DNA of 59,968 nucleotides from Thermoprotei archaeon (GTDB lineage Archaea; Thermoproteota; Thermoprotei; Thermoproteales; B15-G16). Where the stretch lies: contig QMRC01000011.1 of assembly GCA_003649205.1 (NCBI GenBank), forward strand, positions 1 through 59,968. The letters run 5' to 3'. Of this stretch, positions 43,795 through 51,793 are shown piece after piece. Within the stretch, counting starts at the first letter, position 1, and every line of letters begins with the position of its first letter. Position numbers and translations under genes: made by a program. A model generated the notes under the pieces. It was not told the DNA's origin. It saw only the letters and a program-made list of their open reading frames with translations, and made no database searches.

Positions 43795-44265
43795 TGTGTG
43801 GTTGAGTTGTCTGCTGATTTCATTGTTGGGTTGTTTGAGAGGGATGTTAGGGCTCGTCGTAGGTTGGTTGAGCTTCTTGTTTCTGAACCTGAGATTAGGT
43901 TAGCTATTGTTAATGCTGTTCTTAGGGAGGTTGCTCTGAAGTCTGATATTGAGGGTTTGGGAGGGGAACTTCGTGAGGAGTTGGAGAAATTGAGGAGAGA
44001 GTTTAGGGAGGAGTTTAAGGGGGTTAGGAGGGAATTTCGTGAGGGGCTTGAGAAGGTGAGGCTTGAGCTTAGGGATTACGTTAATTTGAGGATTGGTGAG
44101 GTTGGGGATTACTTGGTTAAGTACATTGATGGTAGGGTTGCTGATCTTCATAGGAGAATTGATGATCTTGGTAGGTGGTTGAGGGCTACGTTAGTTGCTG
44201 TATTGCTAACCCTTATCTCTACAGTGCTCTCACCACTTGTGCTGAAGATCCTCGGTATTCTATGA
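43795..44265 (+). CDS. coiled-coil protein with C-terminal membrane helix
   Basis: A 156-aa protein, third member of the family at 24095/25190: a helical head (SADFIVGLFERDVRARRRLVELLVSEPEIRLAIVNAVLREVALKSDIE), a long acidic/basic coiled coil with 11-residue-like units (REELEKLRREFREEFKGVRREFREGLEKV) and a terminal TM helix (LVAVLLTLISTVLSPLVLKILGIL). I start it at GTG 43795 because upstream codons form a hydrophobic run without purine-rich ribosome site. It is transcribed away from the CRISPR leader. Function unknown. Confidence 0.6.
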   Translation, partial: CVVELSADFIVGLFERDVRARRRLVELLVSEPEIRLAIVNAVLREVALKSDIEGLGGELREELEKLRREFREEFKGVRREFREGLEKVRLELRDYVNLRIGEVGDYLVKYIDGRVADLHRRIDDLGRWLRATLVAVLLTLISTVLSPLVLKILGIL

Positions 44266-44281
44266 GCTCTAGCACATTTCT

Positions 44282-44959
44282 TCACTGAAGTAATTGCTTG
44301 AGAGGTTTCTCAAGTTCACTAGCTATGTACTTCCTATACCTATGGATTAGTTTAAAGAGTCTTACAGGTCCTTGCTCAGCTGCTACCTTTAGTAGAGATC
44401 TCTTTGCTTCTTTCCTTAGGTGTTTTAGGGGTACTTGCTGACCTGCTATGGCTCTCTCTATTGCTTTACTAGCTTCCTCTGTTAGCTTCTCAATGTATTT
44501 TCTCAAGTCGCTCTTTACTACTTGTGCCTTTTTCAGTGCTTCCAATATCCTGTACTCTATTGTGTGTGGTATTGTGTGGAGTATTAGCTGTATCTTGGTT
44601 CTCTTACTTTCTCCTTGTCTTTCACGTGGGTTGTACCTAATACCTAGCTCATTTAGTAGTTTCTCGAGACCTAGCTCTCTATCAAGTACGTCCATTTCAT
44701 CGATTAGGAGGTGTAGTTTTGTAGGTTTCAAATTGTGTGGTAGTTCCTTAATCATGCTGGTGTGACACCAGGTGTAGGGTCTTCCCACGTACATGCCTCT
44801 CTCTATAGCTATTACGTAGTCCTTCGCGATGGTGAGTACTCTAGTTGCTCCACCGTAAGCCTCCATGTAGATTGGATCTCTGTCTCTAGCCTCTACGAGC
44901 ACTCCGTGACATAGAATTCCGTGTCGGAGCTTACCCTCACTTATGTAAGCTATTCTCAC
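44282..44959 (-). CDS. hypothetical protein, 225 aa
   Basis: Not recognised. The N-terminal half is alpha/beta (RIAYISEGKLRHGILCHGVLVEARDRDPIYMEAYGGATRVLTIAKDYVIAIE), followed by a basic helical C-terminal half (ALKKAQVVKSDLRKYIEKLTEEASKAIERAIAG..., ending RYRKYIASELEKPLKQLL) that could bind nucleic acid. It starts at GTG 44959, 6 bases after a 32-codon ORF, and is last in a leftward series with a TGT/DpdA-like gene and an AAA ATPase, suggesting a role with them in DNA or RNA modification or defence. Confidence 0.55.
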   Translation of the reverse strand: MRIAYISEGKLRHGILCHGVLVEARDRDPIYMEAYGGATRVLTIAKDYVIAIERGMYVGRPYTWCHTSMIKELPHNLKPTKLHLLIDEMDVLDRELGLEKLLNELGIRYNPRERQGESKRTKIQLILHTIPHTIEYRILEALKKAQVVKSDLRKYIEKLTEEASKAIERAIAGQQVPLKHLRKEAKRSLLKVAAEQGPVRLFKLIHRYRKYIASELEKPLKQLLQ

Positions 44960-44965
44960 GGTGTT

Positions 44966-45064
44966 TTATTTGCTGTGTTTCGGATCTACTATGCTTTCTT
45001 CTAGTGTGTAGAGTGTTAGTAGGTCTTCTACTAGGACTATCTTCGTTATTTCTCCTATCCTCAT
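44966..45064 (-). CDS. possible 32-aa small protein
   Basis: ATG 45064 opens MRIGEITKIVLVEDLLTLYTLEESIVDPKHSK. GGTGAG lies a few bases upstream (ACAAGGTGAGAGTACATG), a good ribosome site. It is placed between the ATPase stop and the start of the 225-aa gene. The sequence looks like a short strand plus helix. Real translation is plausible because of the ribosome site and tight spacing, but nothing else supports it. Confidence 0.35.
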   Translation of the reverse strand: MRIGEITKIVLVEDLLTLYTLEESIVDPKHSK

Positions 45065-45090
45065 GTACTCTCACCTTGTCTCATCCTTGA

Positions 45091-46111
45091 CTAGGCAAAT
45101 TGTCTTAGATCGGCTTGTACTGTGTATACTAGCTCTGTAGCTTCGTGTATAGGTACGGTATCTACAATTACCTCGCTGTTTCTTCTACATACCCTATGTA
45201 CTGCACCTGGTAGGTTCTCTTGCTCAGTCACCCCCAGTAGCTTATTCAGTAGCTCTATGCTATGTGTTGTGATGATTAGCTGTCTACTTCCTCCCTTTAA
45301 CCAATTTGTTAGTCTGCTCAGTATCTTGTCTTGTAGTGCTGGGTGGGTGTGGTTTTCTGGTTCTTCGAGTATTACTATGTCTTGTGCTGATGCTACTGCT
45401 ATCTCCACTCCTACTAGTACCTTGTATCCATCACCGAGGAGTGAGATTGGTACGGGTTTCCTCGCCCCTCTTCTGTATGCCATTAATTTTGGTTCTCCCT
45501 TCCTCACCTCAAGCTCTATTCTCTCAATGTACTTACCTGTATCTTCCTCTAGGTACTCATTGATTATCTTCGACGTTCCCAAGCTAATACTTCTATTGTA
45601 TAGTTGCTCCAATCTACTTCCTAGTGCTACGGTCTCCCAGCTTGAAATCATTAGGCTTGATGTAGCTACTTCACCTCGTGACCTAGTCAACTTCTTTATT
45701 CTAAAGCTTATTTCTTCTCCATGTTCTCTTCTCACTACTTCGTACTCACAGGTATTGGAATTGAGTTTTGTTCTTACCTTCACCTTACCTTCTTCTCTGC
45801 GTAACCTGACTTCGGTGATCTTACCTTCGCTTAGCTTCGCTACTAATCTACATGTCTGTGCTCCTACATGTATTAGGTACTCGTGTGCATCGTAGTATAG
45901 TGGTCTTCTCCTGTGTATTAGGTAGTGGAGGACGTTATCGCCTAGTGCTGATTTTAGGCTATTTGCTGTTGCTGCTAGGTATAGTGCTTCCGCTATGGAT
46001 GATTTTTCCTGTACTGTTTGGTCCTACTATGATGTTTATTCCTGGTTCGAGTTTTAGTGCTAGGTCTCTTATCCCTCTGAAGTTCTCAATACTGAGTTCC
46101 TTAACGTACAT
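45091..46111 (-). pseudogene. AAA-family ATPase (ABC/RecF-like) with frameshift in Walker A
   Basis: ATG 46111 gives MYVKELSIENFRGIRDLALKLEPGINIIVGPNSTGK, the start of RecF/OLD-type ATPases, then the frame breaks in an A5 run (46003-46007). Dropping one A continues SSIAEALYLAATANSLKSALG and then runs without interruption to 45091. The restored protein (~339 aa) has the signature and Walker B LEEPENHTHP and the H-loop IITTHSIELLNKL. Proteins of this group are common in defence islands. It follows the TGT-like gene by 47 bases. It is either inactivated or a one-base sequence error in a homopolymer. Confidence 0.8.
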
Positions 46112-46158
46112 TTGCTTTCACCTATGTCTCTGCTCATTACTATCCTCTGCTTTCTCCT

Positions 46159-47214
46159 CTATTTTGCCTTTGCTGTTTCCTCCTGTAGTCTCTTGATTAG
46201 TACGTAGAGGTTGTGTAGTGTTAGGTCTCTTGTGTTTTGTCTTAGTGTTTCTGGTGTGTGTCTTCTACATATTGGGCATTTGCAGGGTAGTTTCTCTAGT
46301 TGTGTTAGCTTGACTCTTCGGTAGGTTTGTGGTGTGTAGTATAGTCTCTTTGCTGCGCATATTATGAATGTCTTTGCGTCCATAGTATTTACTCCTGCTC
46401 TGAGTAGTACTGGTATTGTTGTTGGTCCTGTTGTTCCTAGGACGTGTATGAGCTTGTCTTCACCGTAGTTTGACCTCAGTGTTTTTGTTATTGTTGTGAG
46501 TAGTTTTCTTAGTCGTTCTCTACTATGGACTATTGGTACTAGTGATCCTATGGTGTATCCAGGTACGTCACCTACATCCATACCTGCTACCTGTCTCAGC
46601 TCTTGTCTTAGGTACTTTAGGTAGAGTTCCAGTGTTTCTCTATTGACTGCGTGTACTGGTGCTAGGATCACCATGTACTTGTCTCTCTTCCTGTGGTAGG
46701 CTTGTGCTGTGTTCCTTGCTGTTGCTCTCAATCTCTTCTCTATCTCAGCTAGGTGTGTTATTGGGTTGTCGTGTAGTTCTCTTGAGAGGGGGTAGTCTAG
46801 TGGTATTGCTAGGTCTGCTCTAATTGCTTCCTGCGTTCTCAGGATTAGTTCCTGTGGTGTCTCATCTTCTAGCTTGAGGTCTATTGGTGGGTCTGGTACT
46901 TGTCTTCTCTTTGATGCTAGTTTCCTATGGGTGTCCTGTATGAGTAAGTATCCTCCTGAATCTGCTAGTACTATGAGCTTCTCGTATCTCCAGTACCTGT
47001 GTAGTCCCCCTACTCTAGCTATTTCCTGAAGTAGGTTTGGTCTCTTGAGTATGAAGTACGTATTCACCATTACTGTCTCGATTCTTGGGTAGTCTGGGTA
47101 CTTGAGGTGTATTTCCCAGTATGGTGGTGTGTTTCCTCCTGCTCCTATGTTGTGTACTGGGAAGATTGCTGGTGTCTCTAGTACTGAGTACCTCGTCCTC
47201 AATCTCAATCTCAT
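46159..47214 (-). CDS. TGT-family enzyme (DpdA-like or archaeosine transglycosylase-like)
   Basis: A 351-aa TIM-barrel base-exchange enzyme. LIVLADSGGYLLI (Asp at residue 85) is the substrate-binding ADSGG motif of tRNA-guanine transglycosylases; GDVPGYTIGSLVPI is the VxG(I/L)GSLVP-like loop; GVNTMDAKTFIICA supplies the second catalytic Asp; CKCPICRRHTPETL and a distal His form the zinc site. There is no PUA domain, so it is shorter than cellular archaeal TGT (~500+ aa). The size and the ATPase neighbour fit DpdA, which inserts 7-deazaguanine into DNA, but other DpdA partners are absent. A tRNA role cannot be excluded. Confidence 0.78.
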   Translation of the reverse strand: MRLRLRTRYSVLETPAIFPVHNIGAGGNTPPYWEIHLKYPDYPRIETVMVNTYFILKRPNLLQEIARVGGLHRYWRYEKLIVLADSGGYLLIQDTHRKLASKRRQVPDPPIDLKLEDETPQELILRTQEAIRADLAIPLDYPLSRELHDNPITHLAEIEKRLRATARNTAQAYHRKRDKYMVILAPVHAVNRETLELYLKYLRQELRQVAGMDVGDVPGYTIGSLVPIVHSRERLRKLLTTITKTLRSNYGEDKLIHVLGTTGPTTIPVLLRAGVNTMDAKTFIICAAKRLYYTPQTYRRVKLTQLEKLPCKCPICRRHTPETLRQNTRDLTLHNLYVLIKRLQEETAKAK

Positions 47215-47285
47215 TCACTAGTATTGTGCTCTACGTGGGATAAAACAGTCAGCTATGGTTGAGTACGTTTATAGGTTGAGATCTC

Positions 47286-47636
47286 ATGTCTATACTTGGT
47301 GGATTTATCTTGAGTGAGGAACGTAAGAGTTGGAGGAATAGGTACGTTAGGTTTTTGGGTAAGGAGTGGAGATTACCCATACTCATAGAATTCCTCATTG
47401 GTATCTTCCTGTTCATACTTGGTATCATGATCTTCCTTCTGTTTAGTCCTGAAGTACTTGATATCGTTGGTATGCTCATATCTATGGTTGGTATTCTAAT
47501 TTCCCTAAATAGTGCTACCAGAGGTGATGTTGATGAGGTACATAGGACTTTACTCAGAGTTGAGGAGAGATTGAGAGCTATTGAGGATTTATTGAAGGAG
47601 TTAATTGAGGAGGTTCATAGGTTGAGGAGATCTTAG
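47286..47636 (+). CDS. small membrane protein with C-terminal coiled coil
   Basis: A 116-aa protein: a basic N-terminus, two TM helices (ILIEFLIGIFLFILGIMIFLLF and VLDIVGMLISMVGILISL) and an acidic coiled coil (GDVDEVHRTLLRVEERLRAIEDLLKELIEEVHRL). It is divergent from the TGT-like gene. Two-TM proteins are frequent accessories of type III CRISPR loci, possibly as membrane effectors; nothing specific supports this here. Related in style, not in sequence, to the coiled-coil family at 43795. Confidence 0.6.
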   Translation: MSILGGFILSEERKSWRNRYVRFLGKEWRLPILIEFLIGIFLFILGIMIFLLFSPEVLDIVGMLISMVGILISLNSATRGDVDEVHRTLLRVEERLRAIEDLLKELIEEVHRLRRS

Positions 47637-47694
47637 GTACTTCACCTTGTTTTGTGGGTAAAGTAAATTACTTGGTCTTTGATACTTTGTTTGA

Positions 47695-48045
47695 ATGGTG
47701 ATTACTGTGAGTAGGTACCTCGAAGTTCTCAAGAAGGTTGCTGAGCTGTATAGGGGTGGTAAGTTCGATGTTGTTGCTGCTTATGCTGGTAGGTGGGCTA
47801 TTGAGGAGCTTCTCAATGACTTTAGGACTTATCTCGAGGGTCATGCACTGAGTTCTAGTACTGTTAGGTCTTATGTCTGTCTTCTCCGTACATACCTCAT
47901 TGGTAGGGATGTAGGTGCTGGTAGTGAGTCTAAGCTTCGTACTGCTCTAGCTACACTCAATGAGTTTCTCCGTAGTAAGGGTATTGAGAATCCTAGTGAT
48001 TTAGTGGAGACTGTTGCTGATGCTCTAGCAGATTACTTTGCGTAG
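47695..48045 (+). CDS. hypothetical helical protein, 116 aa
   Basis: An all-helical protein from ATG 47695: SRYLEVLKKVAELYRGGKFDVVAAYAGRWAIEELLNDFRTYLEG, then SSSTVRSYVCLLRTYLIGRDVG and ATLNEFLRSKGIENPSDLVETVADALADYF. The middle slightly resembles the SAM-like N-terminal domain of tyrosine recombinases (T-V-R-S-Y-x-x-x-L-R), but no catalytic domain follows. It converges with the CARF gene, stops adjoining. It could be a small CRISPR subunit; I cannot support that. Confidence 0.5.
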   Translation: MVITVSRYLEVLKKVAELYRGGKFDVVAAYAGRWAIEELLNDFRTYLEGHALSSSTVRSYVCLLRTYLIGRDVGAGSESKLRTALATLNEFLRSKGIENPSDLVETVADALADYFA

Positions 48046-48816
48046 CTAGGTTACGAGTCTCTTAATCCACTTCCTCAATGTTAATTCACCTGTTTTTGTA
48101 TCTCTTACCAGTACTCCTCTCTGCTCCAGCATCTCTATGTACTTATCACTTAGTTGTTCCCACTTACCTAGTTCTGGTACTAACTGTATTGGTACTGTAG
48201 GTAGCTCGATTACCTCCTTCATGAGTTCGTGTATGTAGTAGACCTTGTCTATTCCTGCTAGACAGGCATAGAGGTAGAGCACTGCTGTTTCTGGTTTGAA
48301 TCCACCTGTTGCATTGAGTAGTACTCTGTAGCCTGCTCTCCTCAGTTGAGGGATGGCTGTGGTTAGTATGTCTAGTAGGTTGTGAATACCCTCCTCGAAG
48401 TCTATACCTAGTTTCTGAACTCTAGTAGCTTCGACATACGGTATGTTCCTTATCTGTCTTAGGTAGTGCTCCAGTATCTTTGCACAGAAGTAGCATGTTC
48501 CGCTATCTGTTGTGATTAGGAGTACGTACTCTACCCTACCTTTTGCTAGGTAGTTCCACATTGCATTTAGCTCTGCGCTGTACTTTCTGGGGTTTTGTGT
48601 GAGTACTTCATATGCTCTCTTGAATTCTGTTGTTCCTGGTGATGCCTTGTTACCTGCTTCTACGTCATCTGGTGAGTTGGGTAGTGATCGTGACCATCGT
48701 ACATATGGTTCACCTAGTTCCTGAGCTATGTTCCTTACAATGCTCGTACCTACTGTAACTACGTGTGCTTCAGCACCTACTCTACTAGCTCTAGGAGGTA
48801 TGTGGGGATATGCCAA
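48046..48816 (-). CDS. APE2256-family CARF protein (ring-nuclease-like), second copy
   Basis: A 256-aa protein. HVVTVGTSIVRNIAQELG opens the CARF fold, YVLLITTDSGTCYFCAKILEHYLRQI follows, and GYRVLLNATGGFKPETAVLYLYACLAGIDKVYYIHELMKEVIELPTVPI is the family signature, closely matching the protein at 38419. The C-terminal 50 residues are wHTH-like (EQLSDKYIEMLEQRGVLVRDTKTGELTLRKWIKRL). It starts at TTG 48816, with GGTGAAG seven bases before. It lies 62 bp after a PIN-like gene in a leftward operon with herA and nurA, so it is the CARF half of CARF/PIN module 1. Confidence 0.82.
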   Translation of the reverse strand: MAYPHIPPRASRVGAEAHVVTVGTSIVRNIAQELGEPYVRWSRSLPNSPDDVEAGNKASPGTTEFKRAYEVLTQNPRKYSAELNAMWNYLAKGRVEYVLLITTDSGTCYFCAKILEHYLRQIRNIPYVEATRVQKLGIDFEEGIHNLLDILTTAIPQLRRAGYRVLLNATGGFKPETAVLYLYACLAGIDKVYYIHELMKEVIELPTVPIQLVPELGKWEQLSDKYIEMLEQRGVLVRDTKTGELTLRKWIKRLVT

Positions 48817-48878
48817 GGTTCTTCACCCACTACTTAAGTTACTGTGTGTTTCTTGTCAGTGAACCCAATGCTGGTGCT

Positions 48879-49946
48879 TCATTGTCGCTTAGTTTCCTGA
48901 GATGTGAATTCTCTTCGAATGGTCTTGGATAACTTTATCCAGTTCAGGAGTTTGGTGTCTGGTGTAAGCAGTAGCATGGATGGTTCTTCATATGTTTCCT
49001 TTGGTTGAGGTAGTACGTACGTTGTTAGGTCTTTCCTCACTACTTCACCTACTTTGATCTTCGTGATTAGGTAGGTGTAGGTTAGTGCTGTTAGTAACCA
49101 CGATAATGCTCTGTATGTCGTAGTGTGTGTCTTACCCAGTACTTGATCTGGTTTGGGGTACCTTATGAGTGCTACGTGTATGCCGTACGTACTTGCTACC
49201 TGTGCTAGCTTGGTATCTGCCGTTATGAGGTATGGTTCAAGTACTAGTGCATTCTTCCTAATGTACTCTCCACAGCTCCGTACTATAACTACATCGCTAC
49301 TACACTCCTTATCCTCAATTGAAGGGATCTCTATGTGTGGTGTACAGCTTCTCTGTAATTGAATTTCGTAGAGTGCAAGCTGTGCTCTTCTACCTTCCAG
49401 TCCTGGTACTCCCTGAAGTATTGTCATTACCTTGGTAGGTAATCCAGATATTGTCTGTTGTATAGTGCTTAATTCCCTACCTACTCTAGATCTCGTGACT
49501 GCGTTTGCTATCTCTTCAAGTGCTTTACTGCAGATTCCTGTTAGTGTGTATCTCCAGGTATCTGTAGGTAGTTCCTGAAGGAGCTTGTGTACAGTACCTG
49601 TGTAGTACGCTGATGTATCGAAGTAGAGAATGGGTTTTCTGATGCTTTTTCCACTGTACTTCAGTACTTCATCTCTCAACGATTGTACTGCTGTATCGCT
49701 CACTATACCTGAGTACAGTAGACAGCACCTAGCTACATCTCTACTACGTTGACTTAACCAAGTTGGTTCTCCACGTAGATTCTCAATGTAGATCCTTGGA
49801 ACGTCAGTACTTAGGTCAATTGTCGCTAGGTCTATCCAGTAACCTCTATCTGGTATGGAGAGTATGAGTTCGCTACAATTCCTACGTGTGTAGTATGTTA
49901 GTACTGCTACTAGGTCACTAGTCGTTACGGTTGTTTCATTGAACAT
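48879..49946 (-). CDS. PIN-like nuclease candidate of an unnamed family
   Basis: A 355-aa protein. The N-terminal ~100 residues are a beta-rich domain. A PIN-like core follows: ILYFDTSAYYTG (Asp110 as first acid), ICSKALEEIANAV (Glu), SSDVVIVRSCGEY (Asp), and LEPYLITADTKLAQVASTYGIHVAL (final Asp of the T-x-D motif). This is the order and spacing of PIN-domain RNases. The C-terminus ends NWIKLSKTIRREFTS. The product of 58006 has the same plan and C-terminal motif. It starts two bases after the herA stop and precedes an APE2256 CARF gene. The PIN assignment is by motif only. Confidence 0.6.
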   Translation of the reverse strand: MFNETTVTTSDLVAVLTYYTRRNCSELILSIPDRGYWIDLATIDLSTDVPRIYIENLRGEPTWLSQRSRDVARCCLLYSGIVSDTAVQSLRDEVLKYSGKSIRKPILYFDTSAYYTGTVHKLLQELPTDTWRYTLTGICSKALEEIANAVTRSRVGRELSTIQQTISGLPTKVMTILQGVPGLEGRRAQLALYEIQLQRSCTPHIEIPSIEDKECSSDVVIVRSCGEYIRKNALVLEPYLITADTKLAQVASTYGIHVALIRYPKPDQVLGKTHTTTYRALSWLLTALTYTYLITKIKVGEVVRKDLTTYVLPQPKETYEEPSMLLLTPDTKLLNWIKLSKTIRREFTSQETKRQ

Positions 49947-49948
49947 GG

Positions 49949-51793
49949 TTAGGATAGTAGCTCAATCTTCACTCTAAGTGGTATCTTTCTGTTTGGTGCT
50001 GCTAGTCCTGATATCAGTGCTTCACCAATGTCTAGGTCAGGTAGCATCTCTACGTCTTGCCTAATGACAGACTCACAGCTTCTCTGTATCTGTTCTTGAT
50101 CGTAGAAGTTCGTTACTCTGAGCGCTACTATTGTGCTGCATTGTGATAGTACAGTCATGTCTACTCTAGCTGGTCTCTGAGATATTATACAGAGTCCAAG
50201 TCCGTACTTCCTACCTTCAGTAGCTATCTTCCTCAAGATAGGTAGTGTCGTGCTCTCTCTAGCCTCTTCACCTGCTGGAGCATACCTATGAGCTTCCTCA
50301 ATGATGAGAAGCAGTAGGTCACCTTGTTCAGGTCTGTGTACCTCATCGAGATCTGGAAGTTCAGTACCTAAGCTCTTACTCAGCTCCTTGATGTAGTGTG
50401 TTGGCTTTGTTACACAGACTGTGAAGATCTTGTTTAGTAGGTGCGTGATAACTGGTTCAGGGTCTTGAAGTACTCTATGGAGGTCTATGCAGGTTACTGA
50501 TCTCGGCTCTAGTATCCTCAGTATGAGTGCTGTCTCTATGGTGTGTCGGTAGTAGGTTGATACGTAGGTGCTCTCTATGATTCTAAGGTCACGAGCAACA
50601 GAAGCTATTGACTGTGGGTGGTAACCTAGCTTCCTAAGTTCATTAAATACATCTCCCGACCCTAGTAGGAGCTGTGTTATCATCGATACATCATAGCAGT
50701 TCTCACCGAGGATCTGCTGCATACCAGACTCGAGATACTGCGTAGCTATGTCCTTAACTATGTCACTGAAGTAAGCTGATACACCCCTCCTAATAGCTAG
50801 TAATGTGCTAAGTGGTAGTAGTCTGGGTAGGTATAGGTTCATGAGGAGTACCCTACTACCTAGGATCTCCTTAACGAAATCTACCTCACTTGATAGTACA
50901 GCTGGGTTCTTAACATCAATCACCGCAATCTCTTCGAGAGGTACCTTAACTTGCTCGCTCAACTGCTCACTCAATGCCTTCAGCTCACTCTCTGAGGCAT
51001 ATGGTACTAGCACAGTTATCTTGAGATCACTACGACCTAGATCACTCCACAATTTAGATATTAGCGGTGTTGTACCACTCTCAACTAGTCCAAGACCTGT
51101 GTACTGACCCATGGGATCTAGTACCAGTACCTTACCCCTACTGTAGCTCTTGATGAAGCCATAGATCAGTCTCTTAGCTGTCTCCGTCTTACCAGCACCT
51201 GTCTGCGCTAGTATAGCTACGTGGTAGCACAATTTCTTAGGTACGAGGTAAACCTTGACATTTCTCTCATACGATAGGGTCCCCATGTAGATACCACACT
51301 TCATGTACTCATCTCCAAGTGACTCTGTGTGAATTACCTTCTCGAGAATCTCTGGACTCGGTCTAAGGACTAGAGATGTTGGTTGTGGTGGTATGTCTAC
51401 ACTGACTAGTTTCCACCTACAATCTTCTTCCTTCCTCAGTACACCTAGTAGCTGCAGCGTAGCTGTATAGGACTGTAGTTGCCTAGCTATCTGACTACCG
51501 GGTACCTGCTCAATTACCTTCCTAATTATCTCCGTTATGGCTTGAAGCTCTGTACGCTCCCTAGCTAACTGAACTAATTCAGATACTGAGGGTTGAACAG
51601 GAGATTGATATGGTCTTAAGTTAATTACCCTACAGAGGTAGTGCCTACTAACTGTCCTATCCTCAATGAAGAGGAGAGCACCTAGACCAACAACCTCACC
51701 AAACCCCATGTATAGCTGAGCGTAGACTGTTCTATGATCTCGTACTCTAGAGACAATACCGATACCAATACCTAACTCAGTACTCTGAGACAT
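49949..51793 (-). CDS. herA: HerA-type DNA translocase
   Basis: A 614-aa HerA. The N-terminal HAS-barrel region (LGIGIGIVSRVRDHRTVYAQLYMGFGEVVGLGALLFIE) is followed by Walker A LAQTGAGKTETAKRLI, VLVLDPMGQYTGL, Walker B LLLLIIEEAHRYAP, and the sensor/arginine region KYGLGLCIISQRPARVDMTVLSQCSTIVALRVTNFYDQEQI. HerA hexamers drive NurA in end resection, and HerA-NurA pairs also act in antiviral defence. ATG 51793 overlaps the preceding nurA-like gene. Its place between cas6/nurA and the CARF/PIN module makes a defence role likelier than housekeeping; no rad50/mre11 adjoin. Confidence 0.9.
   Translation of the reverse strand: MSQSTELGIGIGIVSRVRDHRTVYAQLYMGFGEVVGLGALLFIEDRTVSRHYLCRVINLRPYQSPVQPSVSELVQLARERTELQAITEIIRKVIEQVPGSQIARQLQSYTATLQLLGVLRKEEDCRWKLVSVDIPPQPTSLVLRPSPEILEKVIHTESLGDEYMKCGIYMGTLSYERNVKVYLVPKKLCYHVAILAQTGAGKTETAKRLIYGFIKSYSRGKVLVLDPMGQYTGLGLVESGTTPLISKLWSDLGRSDLKITVLVPYASESELKALSEQLSEQVKVPLEEIAVIDVKNPAVLSSEVDFVKEILGSRVLLMNLYLPRLLPLSTLLAIRRGVSAYFSDIVKDIATQYLESGMQQILGENCYDVSMITQLLLGSGDVFNELRKLGYHPQSIASVARDLRIIESTYVSTYYRHTIETALILRILEPRSVTCIDLHRVLQDPEPVITHLLNKIFTVCVTKPTHYIKELSKSLGTELPDLDEVHRPEQGDLLLLIIEEAHRYAPAGEEARESTTLPILRKIATEGRKYGLGLCIISQRPARVDMTVLSQCSTIVALRVTNFYDQEQIQRSCESVIRQDVEMLPDLDIGEALISGLAAPNRKIPLRVKIELLS

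Noticed and set aside
47695..48045. Tyrosine recombinase fragment
   Set aside because: Only a weak T-V-R-S-Y resemblance to the SAM-like domain; no catalytic R-H-R-Y domain follows and no att repeats were seen.
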